45,145 bases of DNA, from positions 1-45,145 of the forward strand of contig JAIOPE010000078.1 in the NCBI GenBank assembly GCA_021414065.1, written 5' to 3'. This DNA is from Planctomycetota bacterium (lineage in GTDB: Bacteria > Planctomycetota > JAJSAM01 > JAJVHW01). Made by a program: the position numbers and the translations under genes. Shown here in pieces: positions 16,847 to 26,220 of this stretch; within the stretch, counting starts at the first letter, position 1; every line of letters starts with the position of its first letter. A model generated the notes under the pieces. It worked only from the letters and a program-made list of their open reading frames with translations. It was not told where the DNA came from and ran no database searches.

Positions 16847-17458
16847 ATGTTCTCGGACATCGAGACGATCCTCTACGAGCGCGCCGTCATCGACGAGCGG
16901 GTGAAGGAACTCGCGGCCCAGGTCGCCGCGGTGTACCGGAACAACCCGCTCGTCGTGGCTGTGACACTGAAGGGCGCGTTCATCTTCGCTGCCGACCTCG
17001 TGCGGCACCTGCCCGAGACCGTCGAGATCGTCTTCCTGCGTTCGCAGTCGTACGGCGCATCGACGGCCCCCGAGCGTGAGCCGGTGGTGGAGTTGCCGCC
17101 GGAGTTCAACTGGCAGGGTCGCCACGTACTCCTCGTCGAGGACATCGTGGACACCGGCCGCACCGTCGCCGCGCTGCAGAACCGGATACGGAACTTCGGT
17201 GCGGCGTCCGTCCGCGTCTGCTCGTTCCTCGACAAACCGAAGCGCCGCGAGGTGCCGGTCGATGTCGAGTTCACCGGGTTCACCCTCCAGGGCGACCCGT
17301 TCGTGGTCGGCTACGGTCTCGACTTCGCCGAGCGCTACCGAAACCTGCCGTTCGTTGGCGTGCTTCGCCAGGCGGGCACGCAGGTCGAAACGAACCCCGA
17401 GCCGAACGCTGAGGCCAACGCTGAGACCAGTGTCGAGACCGACGCTGAGTCCGACTAG
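16847..17458 (+). CDS. hpt: Hypoxanthine phosphoribosyltransferase
   Basis: Purine-salvage enzyme of 203 residues that makes IMP/GMP from hypoxanthine/guanine and PRPP. The PRPP-binding motif is VLLVEDIVDTGRT, the loop region has KGAFIFAADL and LRSQSYG, and the C-terminal VVGYGLDFAERYRNLPFVGV is diagnostic. After the enzyme domain is a 25-residue acidic tail of Asn/Glu/Ala/Thr (near-repeats of AEANAE), not typical of the family. The stop codon TAG is part of the first arm region of the terminator that follows. It is probably transcribed from its own TAGACT promoter and may also be read from fhs-folD. Confidence 0.94.
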   Translation: MFSDIETILYERAVIDERVKELAAQVAAVYRNNPLVVAVTLKGAFIFAADLVRHLPETVEIVFLRSQSYGASTAPEREPVVELPPEFNWQGRHVLLVEDIVDTGRTVAALQNRIRNFGAASVRVCSFLDKPKRREVPVDVEFTGFTLQGDPFVVGYGLDFAERYRNLPFVGVLRQAGTQVETNPEPNAEANAETSVETDAESD

Positions 17459-17520
17459 CAGCCCGTCGGAGTCGTGGGTTGTCTCGGCGGACCCCGTAGC
17501 CGACGGGCTGGCCTTTGTTT
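17455..17520 (+). terminator. Intrinsic terminator of hpt
   Basis: AGCCCGTCGG (17460-17469) pairs perfectly with CCGACGGGCT (17500-17509), followed by GGCCTTTGTTT. The string CTAGCAGCCCGTCGG starts inside the last hpt codons and supplies the TAG stop. Confidence 0.75.
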
Positions 17521-17521
17521 C

Positions 17522-17640
17522 CGCGCGAGGGCGATTCTAGTCGTCGCGCGCGCCCTCGCCGCGGTCGGGACCCGGTCTTGGACGTGCCCCCATCATCGAC
17601 CGCGGCAGCGACGTGGCCCAGCGGCCGACGCCCTCGCGCG
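17522..17640. other. Nested inverted repeats between two terminators
   Basis: CGCGCGAGGGCG (17522-17533) is a perfect inverted match of CGCCCTCGCGCG (17629-17640); inside, GCCGCGGTCG (17558-17567) matches CGACCGCGGC (17597-17606). The outer left arm can alternatively pair with CGCCCTCGC at 17551-17559, giving mutually exclusive folds. No gene is seen. It may be a small mobile repeat or a structured RNA. Confidence 0.5.
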
Positions 17641-17650
17641 CAGCGAAAAT

Positions 17651-17710
17651 CTAGCAGCCTGTCGGGTGACGCGCTCGACCTCGCGACCGACTACTCCGGC
17701 AGGCTGCTAG
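17651..17710 (-). terminator. Intrinsic terminator of the maeB-lipoprotein operon
   Basis: A 15-bp stem (CTAGCAGCCTGTCGG with CCGGCAGGCTGCTAG, one G-T wobble) is followed on the minus strand by ATTTTCGC. The TAG stop of the lipoprotein gene lies within the stem, just as at hpt. Confidence 0.8.
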
Positions 17711-18186
17711 CGCGTCAGCTTCAGGCTGACTTCGACCTGCGCCTCGCCCTCGAGTTCGATCTGCTGCTCCGCGGCTTCGTAGCCCTGCATCTGCGCCGAC
17801 ACCACGTGGCGGTTGAGGCCGTACACGTGTCGCTTCATCTCCTCCCGCGAGTGGAAGAACGAAGCCGGGAGCCAGATCGGGAACAGCAGGATGGTTCCGA
17901 TCACGCCGGTGCTCTCGCGCATGCGCGCGCCGGCGTTCGTCTGCCGCTCCCATTGCTGCGTCGAGTGCTCGTAGTCCACAGGGATGCGCAGCGGCGCCGC
18001 GTCCTGGACGCGTCCGTCGAAGCTGACGGTCGCACCCGTCGGCTCCGTGCGGACGACGACATCGGTCCGCACGACCTCCGCGTGCTCCACGGTCATGTAC
18101 CACTGCGACTGGCAACCGGCGGTCGCCGCCGCGCAGAGCGCGAAGGCGAGGCCGGTTGCCGTGACCGCACGGGAGCGGGGGGGCAT
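17707..18186 (-). CDS. Putative lipoprotein with PEGA-like repeats
   Basis: 159 residues. The N-terminal signal ends in a lipobox (ATAGC), so it should be lipid-anchored. Two PEGA-like beta segments flank a hydrophobic stretch: VVRTEPTGATVSFDG near the start and MQGYEAAEQQIELEG near the end; IGTILLFPIWLPASFF lies between. PEGA proteins are surface or periplasmic beta modules of unclear function. The start overlaps the maeB stop (TGATG), with a GTG one codon earlier. The link with malic enzyme may be only transcriptional. Confidence 0.75.
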   Translation of the reverse strand: MPPRSRAVTATGLAFALCAAATAGCQSQWYMTVEHAEVVRTDVVVRTEPTGATVSFDGRVQDAAPLRIPVDYEHSTQQWERQTNAGARMRESTGVIGTILLFPIWLPASFFHSREEMKRHVYGLNRHVVSAQMQGYEAAEQQIELEGEAQVEVSLKLTR

Positions 18187-20687
18187 CACCGCTTTGACTT
18201 GGCAGCGAGCTTCACGGTCGGCTTGACCGCCTTGGCCGGTGCGGCCTTGGCGGACGGCCTGCCGCCGGAACCGCCGCCCGGCGTGGCCGCGGCGAGCGCA
18301 ACGGCCTGCGTGGCGACCTGCTTGACGGTGTTCGTGGCTGCGGGGGCCGCAGCCGACTTCGGGGCCTTCTTGGTCGGCTTGGCGGAAGACTCGGCGGCGA
18401 CCGGCGCCGCGGCAGCCGACTTTGCCTCGATGCGCCTCGCCTGGATCACGGTGATCGCCGCGACGTTCACGATCTCCTCGACCGACGAATAGTGGTTGAG
18501 GACGTTCGCAGGCTTCGCGAGTCCGATCAGCACCGGTCCGATCACCTCGGCGCCGGCGAGGTGCTGGACGAGTTTGTACGCGATGTTCCCTGCCTGCAGG
18601 TCCGGGAAGACCAGGACGTTCGCGTCACCCTGGATCGCGCTCATGGGGAATGCCTGCTGCGCGATCGCGGGGACGAGCGCCGTGTCGGCTGCCATCTCGC
18701 CGTCGATCACCAGCGTCGGGTCCAGTCGCTTCGCGATCTTGACGGCTTCCGAGGGGTCCTTCGTGAACGGGTGCTCGACGGAGCCGAAGTTCGAGAAGGA
18801 GAGCATCGCGACGCGGGGTTCCGTGTCGAACAGGTCCTTCACCGCGCGACCCGTCGAGACCGCGATCTCGGCGAGCGTCTGCGCGTCGGGGTCGATGTTC
18901 ACCGAGGCGTCGGCGAAGAACAGCGCCCGACGCTCGAGAGCGAGCATGTACATGCCGGAGACGCGCTTCGTCTCCGGAGCGAGACCGATCACCTCGAGGA
19001 GCGGGCGGATCGACTCGGAGTAGGAGCGGTTGAGGCCGCACACGAGGCCGTCGGCGTCGCCGCTGCGGACCATCATCGCAGCGAACACATGGCTTCCGCG
19101 CACGTCGCGCCGGGCCTTCTGCGGCGTCGTCCCCTTGCGCTGGCGCAGGGTCCACAGCGCCGTGGCGTAGGACTCCGCCTTGTCGCTGGTCGCGGGATCC
19201 ACGATCGTCACGCCGTCGAGACTCACGTTCACTTCGGCCGCGCGCTTCCGGATCGCGGTCGCATCGCCCACGAGCATCGGCTTGGCCACGCCCTCGGCGA
19301 CGATGATCTCGCACGCCTGGAGGACCTTGTCCTCGAACGCCTCGGGGAACACGATGCGCCGGGGGTCGCGGCGGGCGCGCTGGATCGTCGTGCGCATCGC
19401 CTCTTTGCCGCGGTTGATGCGCGCCGCGAGGCTGTCGCGGTACGCGTCCCAGTCGGTGATCGGGTGCTGGGCGACGCCCGTCTCGCAGGCGGCCTTGGCC
19501 ACGGCCGGGGCGACCCATGTGAGCACGCGCGGATCGAACGGCTTCGGGATGATGTACTCACGGCCGAAACGCAGGTCGAGGCCGCCATAGGCGCGCTTCA
19601 CGGAGTCGGGCACGTCTTCCTTCGCGAGGGCCGCGAGCGCCTTCGCCGCCGCCATCTTCATCTGCTCGTTGATCACCTTCGACTTGACGTCGAGTGCGCC
19701 GCGGAAGATGTAGGGGAACCCGAGCACGTTGTTGACCTGGTTCGCATAGTCGCTGCGACCGGTGCCGACGATCGCGTCGTCACGGACGGACTTCACGTCT
19801 TCCGGCAGGATCTCCGGGTCGGGGTTCGCCATCGCCAGGATGACCGGGTCCTTCGCCATCGAACGGACCATGTCTTTCGAGACCATGTTCGCCTTCGAGA
19901 GACCGAGGAAGACGTCGGCGTTCTTCATGGCGTCGTCGAGCGTGCGCGCCTTCGTCTTGACGCAGAACCGCATCTTGTAGACGTTGTCCTTCACGTCCTC
20001 GCGCTCGGACTGGATCACGCCCTTCGTGTCGAGCATGAGGATGTTGGACCGCTTCACGCCGGCCAAGACCATCATGTCGCCGCAGGCGATGCCCGCCGCG
20101 CCCGCGCCGCAGATGACCACGCGAATCTTACCGATGTCCTTCTTCGTCAGCTCGCAAGCGTTCATGATCGCGGCGGTGGAGATGATCGCGGTGCCGTGCT
20201 GGTCGTCGTGGAAGACGGGGATGCCCATCTCCTTCTTCAGACGTTCCTCGATGTAGAAGCACTCGGGGCCCTTGATGTCCTCGAGGTTGATGCCGCCGAA
20301 CGTCGGCTCGAGGCGCTTGACTACCTCGCAGAACATCGCCGGGTCGTGCTCGTCGACCTCGATGTCGAAGACGTCGATGTCGGCGAACTTCTTGAAGAGG
20401 ATGCCCTTGCCCTCCATGACCGGCTTGCCGGCGAGCGCGCCGATGTCGCCGAGACCCAGCACCGCTGTGCCGTTCGAGATGACTGCGACGAGGTTGCCGC
20501 GGGCCGTGTACTTGAACGCAGCCGACGGGTCCTTCGCGATCTCGAGGCAGGGCGCGGCGACGCCCGGCGAGTAGGCGAGTGCGAGGTCGCGCGCCGTGAC
20601 GCACGGCTTGGTGGGGCGCACCTCGATCTTCCCGGGCCGGTGGCCCTCGTGATAGTCGAGTGCGTCGCGTTCGAGATTGCGTGCCAT
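18186..20687 (-). CDS. maeB: NADP-dependent malic enzyme with phosphotransacetylase-like domain (MaeB type), basic Ala/Lys tail
   Basis: Converts malate to pyruvate and CO2 with NADP. 833 residues, about 75 longer than usual. Residues 1-430 are the malic enzyme core ([50 protein letters not shown] region). Residues about 435-750 are the PTA-like regulatory domain ([29 protein letters not shown]). Residues 756-833 are a low-complexity tail of Ala, Lys, Pro and Ser ([31 protein letters not shown]) resembling histone-H1-like tails. ACGGAGAAG precedes the ATG. The 20688-20920 gap upstream holds only its promoter region and a small GGGCGG/CCGCCC hairpin. Confidence 0.94.
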   Translation of the reverse strand: MARNLERDALDYHEGHRPGKIEVRPTKPCVTARDLALAYSPGVAAPCLEIAKDPSAAFKYTARGNLVAVISNGTAVLGLGDIGALAGKPVMEGKGILFKKFADIDVFDIEVDEHDPAMFCEVVKRLEPTFGGINLEDIKGPECFYIEERLKKEMGIPVFHDDQHGTAIISTAAIMNACELTKKDIGKIRVVICGAGAAGIACGDMMVLAGVKRSNILMLDTKGVIQSEREDVKDNVYKMRFCVKTKARTLDDAMKNADVFLGLSKANMVSKDMVRSMAKDPVILAMANPDPEILPEDVKSVRDDAIVGTGRSDYANQVNNVLGFPYIFRGALDVKSKVINEQMKMAAAKALAALAKEDVPDSVKRAYGGLDLRFGREYIIPKPFDPRVLTWVAPAVAKAACETGVAQHPITDWDAYRDSLAARINRGKEAMRTTIQRARRDPRRIVFPEAFEDKVLQACEIIVAEGVAKPMLVGDATAIRKRAAEVNVSLDGVTIVDPATSDKAESYATALWTLRQRKGTTPQKARRDVRGSHVFAAMMVRSGDADGLVCGLNRSYSESIRPLLEVIGLAPETKRVSGMYMLALERRALFFADASVNIDPDAQTLAEIAVSTGRAVKDLFDTEPRVAMLSFSNFGSVEHPFTKDPSEAVKIAKRLDPTLVIDGEMAADTALVPAIAQQAFPMSAIQGDANVLVFPDLQAGNIAYKLVQHLAGAEVIGPVLIGLAKPANVLNHYSSVEEIVNVAAITVIQARRIEAKSAAAAPVAAESSAKPTKKAPKSAAAPAATNTVKQVATQAVALAAATPGGGSGGRPSAKAAPAKAVKPTVKLAAKSKR

Positions 20688-20920
20688 GGTGTGCTTCTCC
20701 GTTCGGTGGGAACCGGTGGCCGCGGGTGCGGCCGAGACGGGTGCGGCGGGGCTGCTGCTGCGGACGGGATCTTCGTGGGCGACGACCGCGGCAACTGCGA
20801 GGGCTCAGCGTCGAAGCGACGATGTTAGATGCCCGTCGCAGCGGGCGGGAGCTTCCGCCCGGGGCGCCCGTGATGCCGATCACGGACGCACGTGTGTGTC
20901 CCCGGGCCAGCCGGACCCGC

Positions 20921-23596
20921 TCAGCGGTGCAGTTTCGCCGTGAGTCGTTCGAAGTCCCGGCGAGCGGCCGCACGCTTCATCGCGTCCGGCGAGAACCCGC
21001 TCGCCGAGGTCGCGTCTTCTTTCAGGATGCGATCCTTGGCCCGCGTCGCGAGTTGGAGCCAGAGTTCGTCGCGCCCGCCTCCCGCCGCCCCTGTGCCGCT
21101 CAGCTCGAACCCGTAGAGGAACTGGAGGTTGTAGAAGTACGCGTCCTGGTACGCGCCGTCGGTCAGCTCGAACGCCTTCAGATAGCAGCGCTCCGCCCGG
21201 TCGAGGTCCTGGATCTCGGGAAAGTAGTGGAGCATCAAACCGAGGTCGTTCCACACACCGGCGTACACCCAGCGTTCCTTGAACGGCAGGTCGGCGGCGT
21301 CCCCCGGTACCAGCGCGGCCGCTTCCTCGTAGAGCGTCAGCGACGTTCGCAGGACGTCGTGCGCCTTCGGCGGTGCGCCGTCCGCGAAGACGTGCAGTCG
21401 GGCCGGACCGCGGCTCGTGTACGACGCCGCAACGTCGCGCAGCAGGAACGCCAGGTTGTTGCGCGTGACGGCCTGGAACCTCGGCTCGTCGGGGCCGGCG
21501 TCGAGGAAGGACTCGTACTCGGCGACGAGCGCATCCACGTCGGCGAAACCGCTCAGCACCCTCTCCCGGAGATACGTCTCGATCTCCGTGACGAGGCCCC
21601 CGTAAGCGGGGTCGATGCCCAGCGCCGCCGTGTACTCGGCGAGCGACTCCGCGCGCCGGCCGCGTTTGCGTTCGATCCGGGCGAGTACCACGCGCGTCCC
21701 GGCGGCCGGAGTCGTCTCCAGCGCGAGACGCCGACGGAGCAGCGCGGACGCCTCGTCGAGTCGGTCCTGCTGGAACGACTCCCACCCGGCGGCGAAGAGC
21801 ACCGCGGGAGAGTCCGGCCGCTCTGCGAGCAACGTCGCGAGGTCGGCGCGGAACGCCGTCAGGTTCTTCGCAAGTAGGCTGCGAAGCCCGCGCAGCGCCT
21901 TCTCGGAGACGATCTCGAGTCGTGCCGCCTCGCCGTAGGCCGCCCGCGCCTGCGCGGCGTCTCCGAGCCAGTGCAGGGCCAGCGCGCGGAACAGCGTCGG
22001 CTCGGGACCGATGTCGGTGCCCGCCGCGCGCAATGCGTCGAACTCGTCTGCGGCGAATCGCAGGTCCTCGCGTTCGCGCTCCGTCGGCGCGCCTGCCGAG
22101 AACCCGACCCACCCGCGGCGGAACCGGATCGACGCCCGCGCGACGCGGACGACGGGAGATGCGCGGTCGCCGAGCGCGCCGAGCCCTTCGTCGGCGCGTG
22201 CGCGACGTTCGAGGAACACGGCCTCCCGCACGGCGACGTCGTCGCGGTCCGGAGCCGCAGCTCGAATCCGTCGCAGCAGCGCGAGCAAGTCGTCTTCGCG
22301 GGCGAGGGCCATCGCGTCTTCGAGCGGTGCGAGCGCAGCGGTCACGTCGGCCAGGCCGATGAGCAGATCGATGACGGGCGGTTCGGCGTCGTGCGCGCGA
22401 CCGGGAGATGCATCGGCGAGACGGCGTCGTATCCGCTGTTCCACGTCGAGGAGCGGCACGCGTTCCGCGAGCGCCACCGCGGCGCGGGCCATTCCGAGGA
22501 TCGCGCGGTCGCCGCCATGACGTTCGTCCAGCTCGCGCCGGTACGCATCGAACGCCTCGCGCGGACGGCCCTGTTCCAGCAGGCGGTCGCACTCGTCGAG
22601 CTGGGGCAGCGTGGCCGACGTGAGGGCCTTCAGGAAGGCGACCAGATCGGACTTCGCGGCGTCGCCGAGTTTCAACTCGTGGACGAGCGGAGACAGGTTC
22701 GCATTCGCGACGCCTCCTTTGACGTAGAACTCCACGACATCGTCGAGCGTCGCGAGCGATCCGTCGTGCATGTACGGCGCGGTCAGCGCCACGTTGCGGA
22801 GGCCGGGCGTGCGGAACGCTCGCTCATCCTCCTTGCGCCCGGTGATCGCCGCGCGCCCGCGGTCGGCGAGACCCGCGCCGTGTCCGGCGCCGGTGTTGTG
22901 GAAGTCGCCGTCGGTGAAGGTCGCGTAGCTCTGGCGGATGGAGTGGCACTGCGAGCAGCCGGCGTCGCCGACGAACAGCCGATAGCCGCGCTGCGCCGAC
23001 TCGTCGATCGCGGTCGCGTCGCCGCGCCACCAACGGTCGAACGGCGCGTCGCCGGCGAGGAGCGTGCGTTCGAATGCGGCGATGGCACGGGCCACGCGCT
23101 GGAGCGTGACCGCCGAATCGCCGAACGCCTTCTCGAAGAGGGGCGGGTACTCGGGGATCGCGGCGAGTTTCTTCGCGACGGCCGCCTCGTCGGGCATCGC
23201 CATCTCGTCCGGGTTCAGGATCGGGAGACGCGCCTGTTCCTCGAGTGACGCGGCCCGACCGTCCCAGAACAGCGCGGGAAGACTCGACACGTTGAGCACG
23301 GTCGGCGCGTTGCGTGCGAGTTCCTTGCCCTGGAAGCCGTGCGAGAGCGCGAGACCGTCGGTGAACGCCAGTTCCGCCACATGGCACGTCGCGCACGCTC
23401 GGTGGTCGTCCACGGAGAGGCGGACGTCTGCGAAGAGCTTTGCGCCGAGTGCAATCTTCGCGGCGGTCGCGGGATTCGTCGGTGGGTCCGCGGGGCGCAC
23501 GATGCCCTTCGGCGGGTCGCCGCCGGCGATGGCCAGGGTCGTGGCGAGCCCGAGCGCGCCGAGGGCGACGAACACCGCGCCGATGCTCTTGGTCAT
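20921..23596 (-). CDS. MauG/dihaem cytochrome c peroxidase fused to a TPR domain
   Basis: 891 residues, exported by a signal peptide (residues 5-24). Residues about 35-330 form a dihaem peroxidase/MauG module with CATCH (C68, C71, H72) and CSQCH (C214, C217, H218) and the characteristic LTAPYMHDGSLATL segment. The remaining 550 residues are helical, Ala/Arg/Leu-rich tetratricopeptide-like repeats (for example FRALALHWLGDAAQARAAYG). MauG relatives use two haems for peroxide reduction or for oxidising partner proteins. The TPR half is unusual and suggests protein binding. Start at the ATG four bases after the upstream stop; the longer reading lacks a signal peptide at its N-terminus. Depends on the Ccm system for haem attachment. 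Confidence 0.9.
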   Translation of the reverse strand: MTKSIGAVFVALGALGLATTLAIAGGDPPKGIVRPADPPTNPATAAKIALGAKLFADVRLSVDDHRACATCHVAELAFTDGLALSHGFQGKELARNAPTVLNVSSLPALFWDGRAASLEEQARLPILNPDEMAMPDEAAVAKKLAAIPEYPPLFEKAFGDSAVTLQRVARAIAAFERTLLAGDAPFDRWWRGDATAIDESAQRGYRLFVGDAGCSQCHSIRQSYATFTDGDFHNTGAGHGAGLADRGRAAITGRKEDERAFRTPGLRNVALTAPYMHDGSLATLDDVVEFYVKGGVANANLSPLVHELKLGDAAKSDLVAFLKALTSATLPQLDECDRLLEQGRPREAFDAYRRELDERHGGDRAILGMARAAVALAERVPLLDVEQRIRRRLADASPGRAHDAEPPVIDLLIGLADVTAALAPLEDAMALAREDDLLALLRRIRAAAPDRDDVAVREAVFLERRARADEGLGALGDRASPVVRVARASIRFRRGWVGFSAGAPTEREREDLRFAADEFDALRAAGTDIGPEPTLFRALALHWLGDAAQARAAYGEAARLEIVSEKALRGLRSLLAKNLTAFRADLATLLAERPDSPAVLFAAGWESFQQDRLDEASALLRRRLALETTPAAGTRVVLARIERKRGRRAESLAEYTAALGIDPAYGGLVTEIETYLRERVLSGFADVDALVAEYESFLDAGPDEPRFQAVTRNNLAFLLRDVAASYTSRGPARLHVFADGAPPKAHDVLRTSLTLYEEAAALVPGDAADLPFKERWVYAGVWNDLGLMLHYFPEIQDLDRAERCYLKAFELTDGAYQDAYFYNLQFLYGFELSGTGAAGGGRDELWLQLATRAKDRILKEDATSASGFSPDAMKRAAARRDFERLTAKLHR

Positions 23597-23600
23597 GACG

Positions 23601-24611
23601 TCACCGCCACCGGATCGGGACGCGCCGGAACTTCTCGGCGAGCGCGGGTGTGACGACGAGTCGCCCGTCGGCGCGGGCGAGGTGCGCATCGAGGTCGGCC
23701 GCGCGCTCGCGTCGGTCGGCGGCGAGCGCGGTGTCGCCGGCGGCTGCGAGACGCTCCGCCTCGTCGCGGAGCGCGGCGGGAGTCGGCGTGCCAGGAGCGA
23801 GCAGCGAGGCGACTGCCGGGGGTTCGTCCGCGCCGCGGACCATGCGACCGTCGTAGAGGATCATCGGCCGCACCTCGATCCAGGCGTCGGCTGCCGTGAC
23901 GGGGTCGTGCACCGGGCCGCCCCGCGCGACTCCCGGACGGTTCGTCCAGTTCGTCGTGATGAGTTCCCCGGCCTCCGACTCGATCCACTCGAACGCGCCG
24001 TCGGCAGACGTCACGTCGATCCGAAACGTGGGCTCGTCGCCGGCCGGGCGACCGGCGTCGGGCGCGGTCCACGGACCGTACGCGACGATCACAGTGCGCT
24101 CCGACGCCGAGGTCACGGTCGTCTCCAGCCGGAGCGAACCGTCGTCGGCTGTGGTTGCGTCGTCCTCGGTGCGGACGAATGCGAGAAAGGCGTCGGCGTA
24201 CGCGCGGTCCGCGGCCGCGAACGCGTCGGCCGGGAGGACGAAGAGTTGGAGGTTCGCGGTGCCGGTCGCGGCGGTCGCGTAACCGTCCGGGACCTCGCGG
24301 TAGCGCAGGCGGAACGTGGAAGCGCCCGCGGCGCCGGGGACGAGCCGCAGCAGACCGAAGCCGACGATGCTCGTGCCTCGCGTGTCGATCCAGGGCCCGC
24401 CGGGTGTCGTCCGCGCCGACGGCGAGCCGTCGGGCCCCTCGCGCGATGGTCCCGAAATCGCTGACGGAACCGGGCTTGCGGGCACGTCGGCAGGAGACGC
24501 CGACGCGCCCGCCGCCGACACCGGTGCATCAGACGCTCTCTCGCCGCAGCCCGAGGAAGGGACTGCGACGAGGATCGCGATGCCGAGCGCGCGTCGAATC
24601 ATGGTCGTCAT
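23601..24611 (-). CDS. Putative lipoprotein, partner of MauG-TPR protein
   Basis: 336 residues, family not recognised. The signal ends in a lipobox (VPSSGC), followed by an Ala/Ser/Pro linker of about 50 residues, then a mainly beta domain. Trp and aromatic residues are frequent (GGPWIDTRG, YGPWTAPDAG, TTNWTNRPG), suggesting a carbohydrate- or ligand-binding beta sandwich, and the C-terminus is helical. Its stop is four bases before the MauG-TPR start, so the two are an operon. Two in-frame ATGs (24611 and 24602) could start it; no strong ribosome site distinguishes them. Confidence 0.75.
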   Translation of the reverse strand: MTTMIRRALGIAILVAVPSSGCGERASDAPVSAAGASASPADVPASPVPSAISGPSREGPDGSPSARTTPGGPWIDTRGTSIVGFGLLRLVPGAAGASTFRLRYREVPDGYATAATGTANLQLFVLPADAFAAADRAYADAFLAFVRTEDDATTADDGSLRLETTVTSASERTVIVAYGPWTAPDAGRPAGDEPTFRIDVTSADGAFEWIESEAGELITTNWTNRPGVARGGPVHDPVTAADAWIEVRPMILYDGRMVRGADEPPAVASLLAPGTPTPAALRDEAERLAAAGDTALAADRRERAADLDAHLARADGRLVVTPALAEKFRRVPIRWR

Positions 24612-24690
24612 GGTTGTCCGGAGACGGGAGTCACGAAGCAAAGCCCGGGCCCGACGATACCCGCTGTCGCCGTCCGCACGAACGGAGCTC

Positions 24691-24808
24691 GCGATGGAGA
24701 TCCAGGACGGCGTGTCGCGACGCGTACGTGCGTAGAATCGGCGTTTGGCGCCTGTGTTTCCTGCGACGCATGCCGGACTCACGCGAACCCTCGTGAATGG
24801 TCCGGGCT
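24691..24808 (+). repeat. Repeat family member R4 (right half)
   Basis: The segment aligns with the right half of R1 and R2: ATCCAGGACGGCGTGTCGC, then ATCGGCGT, TTTCCTGCG and the end CCCTCGTGAATGGTCCGGG. A left end is not clear. The -10-like TATGCT just after it could serve the osmC gene. The rest of the 24612-24872 gap shows nothing else. Confidence 0.65.
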
Positions 24809-24872
24809 ATGCTTCAAGGACGCCCGGCGCGTTCAGAGCACCGGCGACCCGACCGCGAAAGGCGCGTGACTC

Positions 24873-25280
24873 ATGGTGAAGATCGAAGGCCGCTACCTCG
24901 GAGACCTGCGGTGCGAGGCGAGTCACGGCGACTCGGGCGCGACGCTGAAGACCGACGCGCCGAAGGACAACATGGGCCTCGGCGCCTCGTTCTCACCGAC
25001 CGATCTGGTCGCGACCGCGTTCGGCACCTGCGTCGTCACCACGATCGCGATCGTTGCGCGCCGCCGCGGGTTCGACGTCGCCGCGATGACGTTCAGCGTC
25101 GAGAAGCACATGGCGACCGACCCCGTCCGTCGGATCGGTCGTCTTCCGCTGACCGTACACCTGCCGGCCGGACTCGACGCGGCGCAGCGAGACATCTGCG
25201 AGCGCGCCGCCGCGGCCTGCCCGGTCCACAAGAGCCTCCACCCGGACATCGAGGCGACGATCACGTTCGCTTACGCCTGA
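24873..25280 (+). CDS. OsmC family protein
   Basis: 135 residues, a typical size for the OsmC/Ohr fold. The two conserved cysteines that act in hydroperoxide reduction are in FGTCVVTT and AAACPVHKSL. The N-terminal strands and the helix AAQRDICERAAAACP also match. It is closer to the YhfA-type branch than to Ohr, since the motif around the second cysteine is CPVHKSL. GAAAGG precedes the ATG. It converges on the DUF2156 gene with a 20-base overlap. Confidence 0.88.
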   Translation: MVKIEGRYLGDLRCEASHGDSGATLKTDAPKDNMGLGASFSPTDLVATAFGTCVVTTIAIVARRRGFDVAAMTFSVEKHMATDPVRRIGRLPLTVHLPAGLDAAQRDICERAAAACPVHKSLHPDIEATITFAYA

Positions 25281-26220
25281 CCTCGTACTTCTCGACGAAG
25301 CGGAGCGGGTGGTACGCGAGCTTCGCGCGGCGGAGCCCCGGCACGCCGAGGTCCTCTTCGAGGTTGACGAACGCGCGATCCGCGAGCACCGAACGACAGC
25401 AGGCGCGGAGGAGCGTCTGGTAGATCCCGGGGTGCGGCGCGACGGCGTACTGGAAGTGCGCGAACGCCGTGTCGCCCACGGTGCTCGCCAGCAGGAAGGC
25501 TCGCACCGACCCGTCCTCGGAGATCACGCCGCCGACGAGCCCGAGGCGAGCGAAGTTATCGAACGCCCGCTCGATCGCACGGCGTTGGCAGGAGACGGAC
25601 AGCGCCGCGGGGCCCCGGTCCGTCGCGTCAGGCGCGGAGTCGTCGTGTTCCGCCGCCCAGGAGTCGAAGGCCGCGAGTGCTTCCGGCGCGTCGCCCGGGG
25701 CGAGCGCACGGAACTCGTGTCGCGGATGCTCCCGCTCGAACTTGCGCATCTGGTTGCGATGACCGTCGTGCCGCGTGCCGCGCATCTCGGCGAGGTCCGC
25801 GCGGTCGAACACGTAGTCGAAGTGATCGCGCATCGGCGCGACGGCGAAGCGGTCCTGCGGCAGCAGACGCGCGAGCGGCGCCCGGACACGCGAGACGAGG
25901 CCCGTCGAGCTGATGCAGTCGTCGAGTGCGGCGACGACGTCTGCTTCGGGGCGGAAGGGCACTGGTTCCAGGTGGTGCGCGGGCTCGTGAAGGTGCCGAG
26001 GCGTGACGCGGACGCAGATGCACCCATGCACCTCGTCGAACGACGGAACCTCGCAGTCCTCCCACAGGACGAGGTTCGCCGGCGCCAGGTCGCACGGGAT
26101 CTCGGCCGCGCGCTGGAGGTGCGCGACGGGCATCGTCCCCGCGCCCGGCGCGTCGGACGTCGAGGCGCCGCACGCTGCGGGCGCCTCGCGTGAGTCAGAC
26201 CGCGCGAGCGACGGACGCAT
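25261..26220 (-). CDS. DUF2156 / phosphatidylglycerol lysyltransferase C-terminal domain protein
   Basis: 319 residues, a tandem GNAT-like fold. HRNQMRKFEREHPRHEF and the late motif NLEEDLGVPGLRRAKLAYHP closely match the LPG_synthase_C family. In MprF this domain transfers aminoacyl groups from tRNA to phosphatidylglycerol; the free-standing members are mostly uncharacterised. No membrane helices are seen, so it lacks the MprF flippase. The ATG at 26220 has GGAGGG six bases upstream and overlaps the GNAT gene by 26 bases, giving a two-gene operon of acyltransferase-fold proteins. Confidence 0.85.
   Translation of the reverse strand: MRPSLARSDSREAPAACGASTSDAPGAGTMPVAHLQRAAEIPCDLAPANLVLWEDCEVPSFDEVHGCICVRVTPRHLHEPAHHLEPVPFRPEADVVAALDDCISSTGLVSRVRAPLARLLPQDRFAVAPMRDHFDYVFDRADLAEMRGTRHDGHRNQMRKFEREHPRHEFRALAPGDAPEALAAFDSWAAEHDDSAPDATDRGPAALSVSCQRRAIERAFDNFARLGLVGGVISEDGSVRAFLLASTVGDTAFAHFQYAVAPHPGIYQTLLRACCRSVLADRAFVNLEEDLGVPGLRRAKLAYHPLRFVEKYEVRRKRT

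Noticed and set aside
18492..20828. 778-residue open frame on the plus strand
   Set aside because: It is antisense to maeB along its whole length and its protein is Arg/Asp/Val-rich low complexity, as expected from a GC-rich shadow frame.
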